Assembly: GCF_026672275.1 (NCBI RefSeq)
Contig: NZ_JANQCD010000006.1
Span: forward strand, 62,001 to 126,000
Reading direction: 5' to 3'
Origin: Marinifilum sp. D737
Lineage (GTDB): Bacteria; Bacteroidota; Bacteroidia; Bacteroidales; Marinifilaceae
DNA: 64,000 nt
Position 1 is the first letter of the stretch, and each line of letters opens with the position of its first letter. A model generated the notes under the pieces. That model was not told the DNA's origin, ran no database searches, and was given only the letters and a program-made list of their open reading frames with translations. The translations under genes were made by a program, and so were the position numbers. Positions 1 through 7,862 of the stretch are shown here, piece after piece.

Positions 1-1
1 C

Positions 2-814
2 ATCCCATCGGTGCGTGGCAGAGCTGTAAGCAGGTCTATACAGGACGTTTTAGACAACGTAAAAAGTGTAGTTGCAAATGGTGCGAAAGAGGTGGTTTTA
101 ACTGGAGTAAACATAGGCCGCTACGAATATAAAAAATACAAATTCGATGATATAGTGGAGCAAATTCTCGATTTGGATGGAGATTTTCGATTGCGCATTT
201 CATCTATAGAACCCGATGGATTTGGTGATAAATTTCTAAGTCTGTTAAACCATCCTAAGATGACTCCTCACCTTCATCTTTGTTTGCAAAGTGGATCAGA
301 ACCTATTCTTTTGCAGATGAGACGAATGTATAATATTAAACGATTTAAGGAAATTGTAAATAAAGTTCGTTCAGTTCGTCCTGACTTTAATATCACTACG
401 GATATTATCATTGGATTTCCTAACGAATCTGATCAAGATTTTGAATCTACATGTAATATCATAAAAGAGCTGAAATTTGGCCATGTTCATGCTTTTAAAT
501 ATTCGATAAGGAAAGGAACAAGAGCCGAACGAATGACAGAACAGGTTGATGAAAAAATTAAAACTTTAAGAAGTGAAACCTTAAGAGAGATTGCTGATGA
601 TGTTAAACTTCAATATAGAAATCAGTTTATTGGTAAAGAACAAATTGTTTTGGTAGAAAAAACGGATGGTGAAAACGCAAAAGGATACGGAGAACATTAC
701 GTGCCAGTAGAGTTTAAGGGATACGAACTTAAGAAGAATCATTTCTATAAAGTAAAAATAACTGATATTAATAAGGATATAGATCCTGTATTGATTGGCG
801 AACAAGTAAAATAA
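2..814 (+). CDS. mtaB: tRNA t6A37 methylthiotransferase MtaB, 5'-truncated
   Basis: Radical-SAM methylthiotransferase that converts t6A37 to ms2t6A37 in ANN-decoding tRNAs. The open frame enters from the window edge with I-P-S-V-R-G-R, which matches the residues just after the CxxxCxxC cluster of MiaB/MtaB proteins. The N-terminal UPF0004 domain and the Fe-S cysteines therefore lie outside the window. Family signatures that remain are VVLTGVNIG, the RISSIEP stretch, LHLCLQSGS and ITTDIIIGFP. A C-terminal TRAM-like stretch follows (about the last 60 residues, IVLVEKTDG onward). The GTG at 11 is internal, not a start. A strong hairpin terminator follows the stop. The family assignment is secure; MtaB rather than MiaB rests on overall similarity. 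Confidence 0.88.
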   Translation: MPSVRGRAVSRSIQDVLDNVKSVVANGAKEVVLTGVNIGRYEYKKYKFDDIVEQILDLDGDFRLRISSIEPDGFGDKFLSLLNHPKMTPHLHLCLQSGSEPILLQMRRMYNIKRFKEIVNKVRSVRPDFNITTDIIIGFPNESDQDFESTCNIIKELKFGHVHAFKYSIRKGTRAERMTEQVDEKIKTLRSETLREIADDVKLQYRNQFIGKEQIVLVEKTDGENAKGYGEHYVPVEFKGYELKKNHFYKVKITDINKDIDPVLIGEQVK

Positions 815-842
815 AAAAAGACGCATTTTGCGTCTTTTTTTA
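813..842. terminator. Bidirectional intrinsic terminator
   Basis: GACGCA-ttt-TGCGTC stem with an A-run on the left and a T-run on the right. It can end both mtaB (+) and the converging Usp gene (-). Confidence 0.85.
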
Positions 843-860
843 TTAGTTCTAATCAATTAT

Positions 861-1973
861 CTAATGGAATACTAATATTGGCATATGTGTTTTAATAAAT
901 AGTTTTCGTGACATTTGACCGAAGAATAATCTTTGCAACAAATTGTGTTTTCTTGCTAAAATGGCAATCAATCCAACATCATGATCATGGATATATTTGT
1001 CAATCCCTTCCATCTTTTCATCTTCATGAATTATTCTACAGCTTACATCAGAATCTCCTAATGCTCGCTTTAAATACTTGCGGATAATTTGCATTCGGTG
1101 TTCTTCCATTGGATCATCTGTGGATTTATCATCGAAATGAACACAATGAATTTTCATATCGTAAGGTTGTGTAATGTATTTAAGATTGGCAATCGCTCTA
1201 AAATCTGCTTTATCAAAATCAGTCGCATACATGATATTGCGAATCTCATCAAAATCAACTTCATCGCCCTGATCGGATAAAATCAACATAGGCACATCAG
1301 TTTCTTCAATTACATTGGAAACTACACTTCCTAAAAGGTTTGTTGTACCCGCAGTTTCGCCTCTACTACCCATTATCATTAAATCGGGTTGATACTTATT
1401 ACACATGTTTAAAATTTCGGAAGATGCAGTTCCTCCACTAAGTGCATAATCCACCTCAATTCCTTCAACCTTCTCCTTCTCTAGTCTATTACGGATATCG
1501 TAATACAATTCTTTAATTTTCGCCTTTGCATTCTTCTCTACCTCTGATAATACCTCTACAACCGTGGAGTTGTATGTATAGCTATCGGAAAATGGAACAG
1601 TTTCTATGGCTGAAGCAAAATAGGTATGAAAAAGTAAAATATCAGCATTAAACTTCTTCGCTATTCCCACTGCAGAATCGCATAATTTCGGAGAGAAATC
1701 TGAAAAATCAACAGGAACTAAAATGCGATTTACATCAATATTCTGATGTGGAAAAGCTGCATCTAAATCTTCCTGTGCGTAACTTAAATCAAGCTCTTCT
1801 ATAATTTTTAAAGCTCGATAGAGATCTTCTTCTTTTATTCTAACCTTTACTCCTCCTCCAATGGCGGATTGAATCAGGTTTAAATTTTTCAAATAGCACT
1901 CTACTCCTTCTGATTCCAGACGAGTTTGAAGCAACTGGGCTCTAGAGTAACTATAGGTCGCTAATGTTATCAT
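861..1973 (-). CDS. DUF2007 + tandem universal stress protein
   Basis: Predicted cytosolic stress protein with three parts. An N-terminal DUF2007-like signal-transducing domain covers about residues 1-65 (TYSYSRAQLLQTRLESEG...VRIKEED). The first UspA domain starts at ILVPVDFSD and has a full ATP-binding signature (MGSRGETAGTTNLLGS, the G-2x-G-9x-G-S/T pattern). A second, more divergent UspA domain starts at NIMYATDFD and ends PILVFH. The longest frame reaches 2027, but the ATG at 1971-1973 has a good AAGGA-type site 5-6 nt upstream and begins directly at the DUF2007 domain, so it is preferred. The ATG at 1985 is the alternative. The DUF2007-Usp-Usp fusion is less common than plain Usp tandems. 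Single gene facing mtaB; no obvious consensus promoter was seen. Confidence 0.85.
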   Translation of the reverse strand: MITLATYSYSRAQLLQTRLESEGVECYLKNLNLIQSAIGGGVKVRIKEEDLYRALKIIEELDLSYAQEDLDAAFPHQNIDVNRILVPVDFSDFSPKLCDSAVGIAKKFNADILLFHTYFASAIETVPFSDSYTYNSTVVEVLSEVEKNAKAKIKELYYDIRNRLEKEKVEGIEVDYALSGGTASSEILNMCNKYQPDLMIMGSRGETAGTTNLLGSVVSNVIEETDVPMLILSDQGDEVDFDEIRNIMYATDFDKADFRAIANLKYITQPYDMKIHCVHFDDKSTDDPMEEHRMQIIRKYLKRALGDSDVSCRIIHEDEKMEGIDKYIHDHDVGLIAILARKHNLLQRLFFGQMSRKLFIKTHMPILVFH

Positions 1974-2027
1974 CCTGTCCTTCATAAGCCTGAGTTTAGT
2001 TATACTGTTATACCCTTTAAATTTCAA

Positions 2028-2322
2028 AGTGAGCTTATAGCAAAACTGTGAAATATGAAATTGAAAGCCGAAATAATAATTAGTTGGGCATTTCGAGTTA
2101 TGCGAACAAATGATACCCTTTAATTAATAATCGGTATTACTAATAAGTTACAAAAAATTAGATGTCTTGCCAAGGAAGCCAAGGAATACAGATTGATTAA
2201 AAACAGTGTATTTTACACTGTTCTAACAACATATTACTTTAAATTAATTCTCTAAAGTCCTTTATTAATAAACTTGTTATCCGTACTTTTGCAATTCGTA
2301 GTCGAATAAAGAATTGATATTC
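2028..2322. other. Intergenic region between Usp gene and rpsF operon
   Basis: AT-rich divergent spacer. Apart from a TACTTTTG box at 2284-2291 (no well-placed -33 partner) and the rpsF promoter listed separately, no gene, repeat or RNA is recognisable. Confidence 0.5.
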
Positions 2323-2353
2323 TTGAAAAATCAAAAAAGAATAGTTAATTTTG
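2323..2353 (+). promoter_or_regulatory. Promoter of rpsF-rpsR-rplI
   Basis: TTG at 2323-2325, a 20-bp spacer, and TAATTTTG at 2346-2353. This matches the Bacteroidota sigma-ABfr consensus (-33 TTTG, -7 TAnnTTTG). Predicted start is near 2360, giving a leader of about 45 nt before rpsF. Confidence 0.7.
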
Positions 2354-2404
2354 CGGCTCGATAAAAACACTTAATTATTAAGTATTAATTAAATTATTTA
2401 AGTT

Positions 2405-2755
2405 ATGTTGAATCATTATGAAACCGTTTTCATTGTAACTCCCGTTTTATCTGAGGCTCAGGTAAAGGAAGCGGTAGAAAAATTCAAGACTCTTATTACC
2501 GAAAATGGCGGTAAGATTGAAAATGAAGAGAACTGGGGACTGCGCAAGCTGGCTTATCCAATTCAGAAAAAAAGCACTGGTTTTTACCAATTGCTTCAAT
2601 TTGAAGCTCCAGGTGAATTCATCGAGAAATTAGAAGTTAACTACAGACGTGACGAAAGAATCATGCGTTTCTTAACTTTCAAGCTTGATAAATACGCTTA
2701 TGAGTATTCAATTAAAAGAAAAGGAAACCTTAAAGAAACTAAAGAGGAGAAATAA
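2405..2755 (+). CDS. rpsF: 30S ribosomal protein S6
   Basis: 116 aa, the normal length for bS6. The beginning [17 protein letters not shown] and the central block [17 protein letters not shown] plus [10 protein letters not shown] are typical of S6. It binds 16S rRNA next to S18 in the platform of the small subunit. It is first in a three-gene ribosomal operon, with only 3 nt to rpsR. The downstream order S6-S18-L9 is conserved in many bacteria. Transcription probably starts from the TTG-N20-TAATTTTG promoter just upstream. Confidence 0.97.
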   Translation: MLNHYETVFIVTPVLSEAQVKEAVEKFKTLITENGGKIENEENWGLRKLAYPIQKKSTGFYQLLQFEAPGEFIEKLEVNYRRDERIMRFLTFKLDKYAYEYSIKRKGNLKETKEEK

Positions 2756-2758
2756 GCT

Positions 2759-3028
2759 ATGGCACAGAATCAATCAGAAATCAGATATCTAACCCCACCT
2801 TCAGTAGAAATCAAAAAGAAAAAATACTGTCGTTTCAAGAAAAACAAGATCAAGTACATTGATTACAAAGATCCTGAATTCTTGAAGAAATTCTTAAACG
2901 AGCAAGGTAAAATTTTACCTCGTCGTATCACAGGTACTTCTTTAAAATATCAAAGAAAGGTAGCTACTGCTGTTAAACGTGCTCGTCACTTAGCATTACT
3001 ACCATACGTAACTGACATGATGAAATAA
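2759..3028 (+). CDS. rpsR: 30S ribosomal protein S18
   Basis: 89 aa bS18, the S6 partner on the 30S platform. Signature stretches are [54 protein letters not shown]. It has one Cys in the N-terminal basic block and no zinc-type CxxC pair. It is translationally close to rpsF (3-nt gap) and followed 23 nt later by rplI with a strong AAGGAGG-type ribosome site at about 3038-3045, unusual for this otherwise SD-poor genome. Confidence 0.97.
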   Translation: MAQNQSEIRYLTPPSVEIKKKKYCRFKKNKIKYIDYKDPEFLKKFLNEQGKILPRRITGTSLKYQRKVATAVKRARHLALLPYVTDMMK

Positions 3029-3051
3029 TCTTTAAAGAAGGAGGAAACGAA

Positions 3052-3495
3052 ATGGAAGTAATCTTAAAACAAGATATCCATACTTTAGGATATAAGAACG
3101 ATATCGTAACTGTTAAGAATGGTTACGGAAGAAACTATTTAATTCCTAACGGTTTTGCTATTTTGGCTACAGAGTCGGCTAAGAAAATGCATGCTGAAAA
3201 CATGAGACAAAGAGCTCATAAAGAGGAAAAAATTAAGAACGAAGCACTAGAAGTTGCTAAGAAGCTGGAAGGTGTTACTTTAAGTTTAGGTGCTAAAACT
3301 AGTACTACTGGTAAAATCTTCGGTTCTGTTAACAACATCCAAATCGCTGAAGCATTAGTTGAAAAAGGATTTGAAATTGACAGAAAAGTGATTTCTATTA
3401 AAGACGCTGTAAAAGAGATCGGTAAATATACCGCTTCAATCAAGCTTCATAAAGAAGTTAAGGTTGAGATCGAATTTGAAGTAGTGTCGGAATAA
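3052..3495 (+). CDS. rplI: 50S ribosomal protein L9
   Basis: 147 aa bL9. The N-terminal domain shows MEVILKQDIHTLGYKNDIVTVKNGYGRNYLIPNGFA, the rRNA-binding signature, followed by the long connecting helix (KKMHAENMRQRAHKEEKIKNEA) and the C-terminal domain (GKIFGSVNNIQIAEAL...IGKYTASIKLHKEVKVEIEFEV). Last gene of the rpsF operon, with a strong terminator about 70 nt past the stop. The GAAGGAGGAAACG site upstream fixes the start. Confidence 0.97.
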   Translation: MEVILKQDIHTLGYKNDIVTVKNGYGRNYLIPNGFAILATESAKKMHAENMRQRAHKEEKIKNEALEVAKKLEGVTLSLGAKTSTTGKIFGSVNNIQIAEALVEKGFEIDRKVISIKDAVKEIGKYTASIKLHKEVKVEIEFEVVSE

Positions 3496-3566
3496 TTCGC
3501 TTCAAAACAAAATTAATTTAAGTTTTTAACAGACAGACTTAAAGCTTTTCAAACAAACAGATATAA

Positions 3567-3600
3567 GCCACACCGATTAACGCTCGGTGTGGTTTTTTTC
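3567..3600 (+). terminator. Terminator of the rpsF operon
   Basis: CCACACCGA-ttaacgc-TCGGTGTGG stem followed by a run of seven T. Confidence 0.9.
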
Positions 3601-3612
3601 TTTTCAGAAACT

Positions 3613-4119
3613 TTACCTTTGCGTTCCAAAATTCTGGGTCCAGTAATTCCCAACTCGACCTATACCCATCTCTTTGAAACTGTCATTCATTATATTGGCA
3701 CAATGCCCTTGACTCTTTAACCAAGCTTCAATTACCTGTTGCTCACTGGTATAGCCATATGCAATGTTTTCTCCAGCTGTGGCGTAATTATACTCTACCT
3801 TTTGTAAGCGTGTTGTTAGGGTACTTCCTTTAGGAGATTCATGTGAAAAAAAATTATTTTCATACATGTCTGTACTATGATTGCTTGCTGCCTCTTCAAG
3901 CTTTACATTCCACGAAAGAGCATCAACAGGAGGATAATAAGTATCTCCACAGATTGTTCCTGCTGCTCTAACATCATTTACCAAATTCAACAATACTTGA
4001 GCATCAATTTTAAGGGGTTGGGATATAATCTCTTCTTCTATGATTACAGTTTCGTCGCTGCTACATGCACTTAATCCCAATAAAATGGTTACTATACCTA
4101 CACATAATAAATTTCTCAT
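3613..4119 (-). CDS. CAP-domain (SCP/PR1-like) lipoprotein
   Basis: 168 aa secreted lipoprotein. It has a signal peptide with lipobox LSAC (Cys at about residue 19), then a CAP/SCP domain from about residue 40. The conserved CAP cavity residues are visible: His in SNHSTDM, His in FFSHESP, Glu in AGENIAYG, and the late block GHCANIMNDSFKEMGIG. Two further Cys (TICGDTYY and GHC) may form a disulfide. Bacterial CAP proteins are extracytoplasmic with poorly known function, so no enzyme activity is claimed. Single gene converging on rplI; no partner is evident. Confidence 0.85.
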   Translation of the reverse strand: MRNLLCVGIVTILLGLSACSSDETVIIEEEIISQPLKIDAQVLLNLVNDVRAAGTICGDTYYPPVDALSWNVKLEEAASNHSTDMYENNFFSHESPKGSTLTTRLQKVEYNYATAGENIAYGYTSEQQVIEAWLKSQGHCANIMNDSFKEMGIGRVGNYWTQNFGTQR

Positions 4120-4324
4120 TCTTGAAAGCTTTAAAATTAATACTGTAGGTTGATATTAAAAGGCGGTCGCTCAAATATAGTTCTTTCTAATAAATAATCA
4201 AACTACTTGTATCTTATTTAGAATTCGATAAACTTCCCATAAATATTAGCCTTTAAAGTTTTTTGCTCAGTTGAAATTTATGTAAATTTGGTATTAATAC
4301 AAGCACTTATTTAAAGAAGAGTTG

Positions 4325-5032
4325 ATGAAGCATATTTACACTACCCTTTTATTCTTGATGATTTCCATTCTTTGTTTTGGACAAAGAGACTACTCATACA
4401 TGCCTTCTAAGAGGAATTTTAAAGTTAAATATGTGAATTACGATCATAAAAATCGAAAAGCTTACACCGAGGTTTGGCAATTGGCTGGTAAATCAAAAGA
4501 TGAATCAGGAAAAATAAGATATAATATCGAATCAGAGATTACCACAGTCAAGCAAAATACCTTTTATCAATACTTTCATTTTACCTCTAAAGATTCCAAC
4601 TTCTATATTGGTACCGAAAGGTACTTGGACCCAATCAAATTGGATTCCTACCAGAAAATGGTCGTTAAAATTGATGCAGATAAAGTTGTTTTACCAATTA
4701 AACCAATTCCTGGTAAAATTCTTCCCGAAGCAAGTTGTCAAGCGGACATACTTCGTGGTACAGGCTCTGTTTTAATGTCTATGACCGTTCTGTTGGTAAA
4801 TCGAAAGGTAGATGGTATTGAAAACATTGAAACACCTGCAGGTAAATTTAAATGCTATAAAATTTCCTCTGATAAAATATATTTCTCAGGTATATCAAAA
4901 AACAAAACAAAGCTTGTTGAGTGGTATGCAATTAATGTTGGTCTTATCAGAATGGAAGAATACCATAAAAAAGGCAAACTAATTTCTTACAAGCAAATTG
5001 AAAGTATTGCTGAAGATTTCTTTATTCCTTAG
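4325..5032 (+). CDS. TapB/DUF3108-like secreted protein
   Basis: About 235 aa with an N-terminal signal peptide ending near CFGQ, so probably periplasmic or outer-membrane associated. The body is beta-rich, with YQKMVVKIDADKVVLPIKPIPGKILPEASC, TPAGKFKCYKISSD and VEWYAINVGLIRMEEY. The last two blocks recall the DUF3108/TapB-type family of Bacteroidota, in which GTFxCYKI and WYAxxVGLVR-like motifs recur. A TTG lies directly before the ATG at 4325; the ATG is preferred, with AAGAAGAG upstream. Function unknown and assignment moderate. Confidence 0.6.
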   Translation: MKHIYTTLLFLMISILCFGQRDYSYMPSKRNFKVKYVNYDHKNRKAYTEVWQLAGKSKDESGKIRYNIESEITTVKQNTFYQYFHFTSKDSNFYIGTERYLDPIKLDSYQKMVVKIDADKVVLPIKPIPGKILPEASCQADILRGTGSVLMSMTVLLVNRKVDGIENIETPAGKFKCYKISSDKIYFSGISKNKTKLVEWYAINVGLIRMEEYHKKGKLISYKQIESIAEDFFIP

Positions 5033-5047
5033 TTAAATGGTTTGTAT

Positions 5048-5914
5048 CTAGTGCAGGTAAGACCATACCAAGCGTACAGCTTGTCCATAATAGGAAGAAC
5101 CAAATAAATTTAAATGATTTAGTACATGATATAACAGGTAAATATTTTCCCTGTAATCATATCCTTGTGGTAAAGGATTATGTTTGCTATAGGATTGATA
5201 GAATTCGTTGGTAAAACCACCAAAGAGCTTCGTCATGGCCAAATCAGCTTCACGATGTCCGTAATACACTGCTGGATCAATTAAGACCGGATTTGAGCCC
5301 AAATCACACAAGTAATTTCCTCCCCATAAATCTCCATGTAATAAACAAGGTTTTTCTTCACTTCCCTCAAGTATCTCTTCAATCCTATTTTCAAGAACCA
5401 AAAAACCGTTTTTTAATTCATTCCCAACCAGTTGATTTTGTTCTGCTAATTTGTATTGATACAATAATCTTTTGTTATAGTAAAAGTCAATCCAATTTTC
5501 AGATTCAGTACCCTTTGGAATATTTAATTGTGGTGTAGAACCTATATAATTGTCTTCTTTAAAACCAAATTTAAAACTGGTATGTCTATGTAAATTTGCT
5601 AATTGCTTTCCAAATTTTATAAAGAAGTTCTGATCCTTATGACCTTGTTCAATGAATTCCATCAATAATAATTCTTCTTCAACGAAATAAACATCTGGGG
5701 TGCTAATACAAGCAGTTTTTTGAATCTCTTTAAGGCCATTAGCTTCCTTAAAAAAAACATCAGAATCAGGACCTGTTTTAAGTAAACAGGTCCTGCCATC
5801 CTCAAGTTTAATTAAATTGGTTTGAGCAATAGAGCCTCCAGGTACAGGTTTTTGTTTCTGTATTTTGCATTCTGCCCAGTTTTCTATTTTCTCAATAATA
5901 TGAGATTTTATCAT
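5048..5914 (-). CDS. Fructosamine/ketosamine kinase family protein
   Basis: 288 aa APH-like kinase of the fructosamine-3-kinase family, which phosphorylates sugar adducts on protein amines as a deglycation step. Visible motifs are the N-lobe QTNLIKLEDGRTCLLKTGPD, the catalytic loop LLHGDLWGGNYL and the Mg-binding IDPAVYYGHREADLAM. It ends with a family-typical C-terminus (YLLYHVLNHLNLFG). Its ATG overlaps the stop of the upstream LMW-PTP gene by 4 nt (ATGA), so the two are translationally coupled. The pairing of a ketosamine kinase with a LMW phosphatase recurs in bacteria and suggests a shared sugar-phosphate or protein-repair role, but that is inference. Confidence 0.88.
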   Translation of the reverse strand: MIKSHIIEKIENWAECKIQKQKPVPGGSIAQTNLIKLEDGRTCLLKTGPDSDVFFKEANGLKEIQKTACISTPDVYFVEEELLLMEFIEQGHKDQNFFIKFGKQLANLHRHTSFKFGFKEDNYIGSTPQLNIPKGTESENWIDFYYNKRLLYQYKLAEQNQLVGNELKNGFLVLENRIEEILEGSEEKPCLLHGDLWGGNYLCDLGSNPVLIDPAVYYGHREADLAMTKLFGGFTNEFYQSYSKHNPLPQGYDYRENIYLLYHVLNHLNLFGSSYYGQAVRLVWSYLH

Positions 5915-6384
5915 TTATCGATTTGTTTTAGTAATCCATCACATGCATCTTCTAAAATATCAAGAACTAATTCAAAGCCATCAGCTCCACCATAATAAGG
6001 ATCAGGAACCGAATCGAAATGTTTGTATTGGCTACAATAATCAGTCATTAATTTGATTTTACTCAAATCATCAAGATTTCTTACCATTCCTTTAAGATCG
6101 GATACATTTTGAGAATCCATACCTAAAATGAGTTCAAAATCATCAAAATCATTCTTTGGATTGAACTGCCTGGCAATGCTTGTTAAGTTATAATCTCTTC
6201 GAGCCGCATGAGTTCTCATCCTGCTATCGGCCCTCTCTCCAACATGCCATCCACCTGTTCCAGCAGAATCGCATTCGAATTTATCATCAAGCATATTTAC
6301 TTTTAAAAATCCATTCATAACTGCCTCAGCACTGGGCGATCGGCAGATGTTTCCCAAGCACACAAAAAGTAATTTTTTCTTCAT
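5911..6384 (-). CDS. Low-molecular-weight protein-tyrosine phosphatase
   Basis: 157 aa. It has the P-loop FVCLGNICRSPSAEAV with the catalytic CX5R (CLGNICR) at about residues 9-15, and the general-acid loop VPDPYYGG near residue 127. Its length is normal for the family. It probably removes phosphate from tyrosine or from small sugar or arginine phosphates. It lies 10 nt downstream of the zinc-ribbon gene and overlaps the fructosamine kinase, forming a three-gene minus-strand operon. Confidence 0.92.
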   Translation of the reverse strand: MKKKLLFVCLGNICRSPSAEAVMNGFLKVNMLDDKFECDSAGTGGWHVGERADSRMRTHAARRDYNLTSIARQFNPKNDFDDFELILGMDSQNVSDLKGMVRNLDDLSKIKLMTDYCSQYKHFDSVPDPYYGGADGFELVLDILEDACDGLLKQIDK

Positions 6385-6394
6385 TAAAATGATA

Positions 6395-6604
6395 TTAATT
6401 GGTTAAGAAATCAAAGATATTTCCTAATTGACTAGTTGTTCCTTTATATAATTCTGTATAAGAACATCTGGAACATGTAATAGTAGTAAATTTTTTATTT
6501 TGAACATCAAAAATCTTAGCAAACCTACCTCCTGTAGCTCTAAATTCATCCGTTTCAAACCTATTGTTCCCACATTTAGGGCAAACATATTTTGATGTAT
6601 TCAT
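6395..6604 (-). CDS. Small zinc-ribbon protein
   Basis: 69 aa, with two CxxC knuckles (CPKCGNN near residue 8 and CSRCSYTELYK near residue 44). It matches the Zn_ribbon_2-type nucleic-acid-binding ribbon (DUF2082-like), in which a GTGRFAKIFD-like linker and a terminal GNIFDFLT recur. It is the first gene of the operon with the phosphatase and kinase. The precise role is unknown. Confidence 0.78.
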   Translation of the reverse strand: MNTSKYVCPKCGNNRFETDEFRATGGRFAKIFDVQNKKFTTITCSRCSYTELYKGTTSQLGNIFDFLTN

Positions 6605-6719
6605 TTTCAGTTAGTTTATGATACTTATATTAAAAGTAATAAAAATCTCATTAAAGCTATTTTTTTGCGAGGCTAAATAAATAACATTTTTTTAACAGAA
6701 ATATTCGGACTAAAGAGTC

Positions 6720-6746
6720 TTGTTTAATTTATTTTTTTTAAGTTTG
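6720..6746 (+). promoter_or_regulatory. Promoter of the cys leader and cysE-cysK
   Basis: TAAGTTTG at 6739-6746 fits TAnnTTTG. A TTG at 6720-6722 is the best -33 candidate, with a short 16-bp spacer. Predicted start at about 6753 places the leader ATG (6764) only about 11 nt into the transcript, the usual geometry of attenuator leader peptides. Confidence 0.6.
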
Positions 6747-6763
6747 CTTTTAGAAACTTCAAA

Positions 6764-6919
6764 ATGAAAAGGAATATAAAACATATCAAAGTCAAGCAAT
6801 CAAATCGAAAATCTTCGATTGCATTTGGTATGCCATCAATTCAACACTCCTTTTCAAATTATTCCCAAATATTCGAATACAATAACAATCAAGTCTGTTG
6901 TTGTTGCTGTTGTTGCTAG
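6764..6919 (+). CDS. Cysteine-rich leader peptide upstream of cysE-cysK
   Basis: Small ORF of 51 codons starting MKRNIKHIKVKQ and ending ...NNNQVCCCCCCC. Seven consecutive Cys codons (6896-6916: TGT TGT TGT TGC TGT TGT TGC) are followed immediately by two stop codons, TAG TAG. The only other genes on the transcript are cysE and cysK, the two enzymes of cysteine synthesis. A run of the end-product's codons in a short upstream ORF is the hallmark of leader-peptide attenuation. The start is the only ATG in frame near the predicted promoter; an internal ATG exists at 6830. No U-run terminator was found before cysE, so control might act through translation, Rho or RNA structure instead. That mechanism is inference; the reading frame itself is seen directly. 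Confidence 0.85.
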   Translation: MKRNIKHIKVKQSNRKSSIAFGMPSIQHSFSNYSQIFEYNNNQVCCCCCCC

Positions 6920-6938
6920 TAGATAATTAATCTTACTA
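6917..6938 (+). promoter_or_regulatory. Hairpin at the stop codons of the cys leader
   Basis: TAGTAGAT (6917-6924) can pair with ATCTTACTA (6930-6938) with one bulged base. It starts exactly at the tandem stops, so a ribosome stalled on the Cys run would cover or open it. A competing pairing of TTGTTG in the Cys run with TAACAA at 6937-6942 is also possible. Confidence 0.4.
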
Positions 6939-7011
6939 ACAATTCCCTCATAGGTTTACTTGAATGTTTACCTGAATAATTTCGTATCAACACATTAAAA
7001 ATCATAAAACA

Positions 7012-7851
7012 ATGAGTTATTTAAGTAAAGTAATGGATGAATTACAAGCTTCCAGAAACAACAATGAAATTGACATGCCTGCAAGAGATCTTGCACACCG
7101 ATTTGTGGAAGAAGCCATGAACACCCTATTTCCAATTAGTGCCAGGAGAAGTAAGAGTTGTTGCGCCGAAGAATCTTTACTTTATCAAATGGAATCAACT
7201 TTAAAGCTATTACTACTGCCTGTAAACTTTAAATTGAATAAGTCAGTAGAGCAAATTACACATGATTTTATGATAGAAATCCCATCGGTCTACCGCGCAC
7301 TTTTGAAAGATGCTGAAGCGATACAGAAATTTGACCCTGCTGCGGAAACTATTGGAGAGGTGATAATTGCTTATCCAGGTTTTTTTGCCATAATGGTATA
7401 TCGTTTAAGTAACGTCCTGTATCGCCTGGGTGTTCCAACTGTGCCAAGACTTATGAGTGAGTATGCTCATACCAAAACAGGTATTGATATTCACCCTGGA
7501 GCAACTATTGGAGAATCCTTTTTCATCGATCATGGAACTGGTGTGGTTATTGGTGAAACCGCAATCATAAAGAATAATGTAAAAATATATCAGGGAGTGA
7601 CTTTAGGTGCATTGCAGGTAAAAAAAAGCTTGGCAAAAAAGAAAAGGCATCCTACCGTAGAGGACAATGTAATTATCTATTCAAGTGCTACCATATTAGG
7701 TGGTGATACTGTAATTGGGAGAAACAGTATTATTGGAGGTAATGTGTGGCTAACTTCTGGTGTAGAATCAAATAGTGTGGTTTACCACAAACATGAAACT
7801 AAGGTTAGAACAAACCTTGATGAAAGTAAGATTATCAATTTTCAAATTTAA
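7012..7851 (+). CDS. cysE: Serine O-acetyltransferase
   Basis: 279 aa. It transfers acetyl from acetyl-CoA to L-serine, giving O-acetylserine for cysteine synthesis. The N-terminal half is helical (SATase_N-like). The C-terminal half has left-handed beta-helix hexapeptide repeats with the signature [27 protein letters not shown], which includes the catalytic HP..D/H pair, then [11 protein letters not shown]. It is of the longer EpsC/SAT type common in Bacteroidota. It lies 11 nt before cysK (same operon) and 92 nt after the poly-Cys leader. An internal CysCys (SKSCCAEES) near residue 46 is present. Confidence 0.95.
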   Translation: MSYLSKVMDELQASRNNNEIDMPARDLAHRFVEEAMNTLFPISARRSKSCCAEESLLYQMESTLKLLLLPVNFKLNKSVEQITHDFMIEIPSVYRALLKDAEAIQKFDPAAETIGEVIIAYPGFFAIMVYRLSNVLYRLGVPTVPRLMSEYAHTKTGIDIHPGATIGESFFIDHGTGVVIGETAIIKNNVKIYQGVTLGALQVKKSLAKKKRHPTVEDNVIIYSSATILGGDTVIGRNSIIGGNVWLTSGVESNSVVYHKHETKVRTNLDESKIINFQI

Positions 7852-7862
7852 ATATCAACCAA

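Noticed and set aside
581-856. Minus-strand ORF overlapping the mtaB 3' end and its terminator
   Set aside because: Antisense shadow in AT-rich DNA; it spans the terminator and matches no family.
6896-6916. TGT/TGC run as a simple-sequence expansion without function
   Set aside because: The run is in frame with an ORF, ends exactly at two stop codons and lies upstream of cysteine biosynthesis genes, which chance expansion does not explain.
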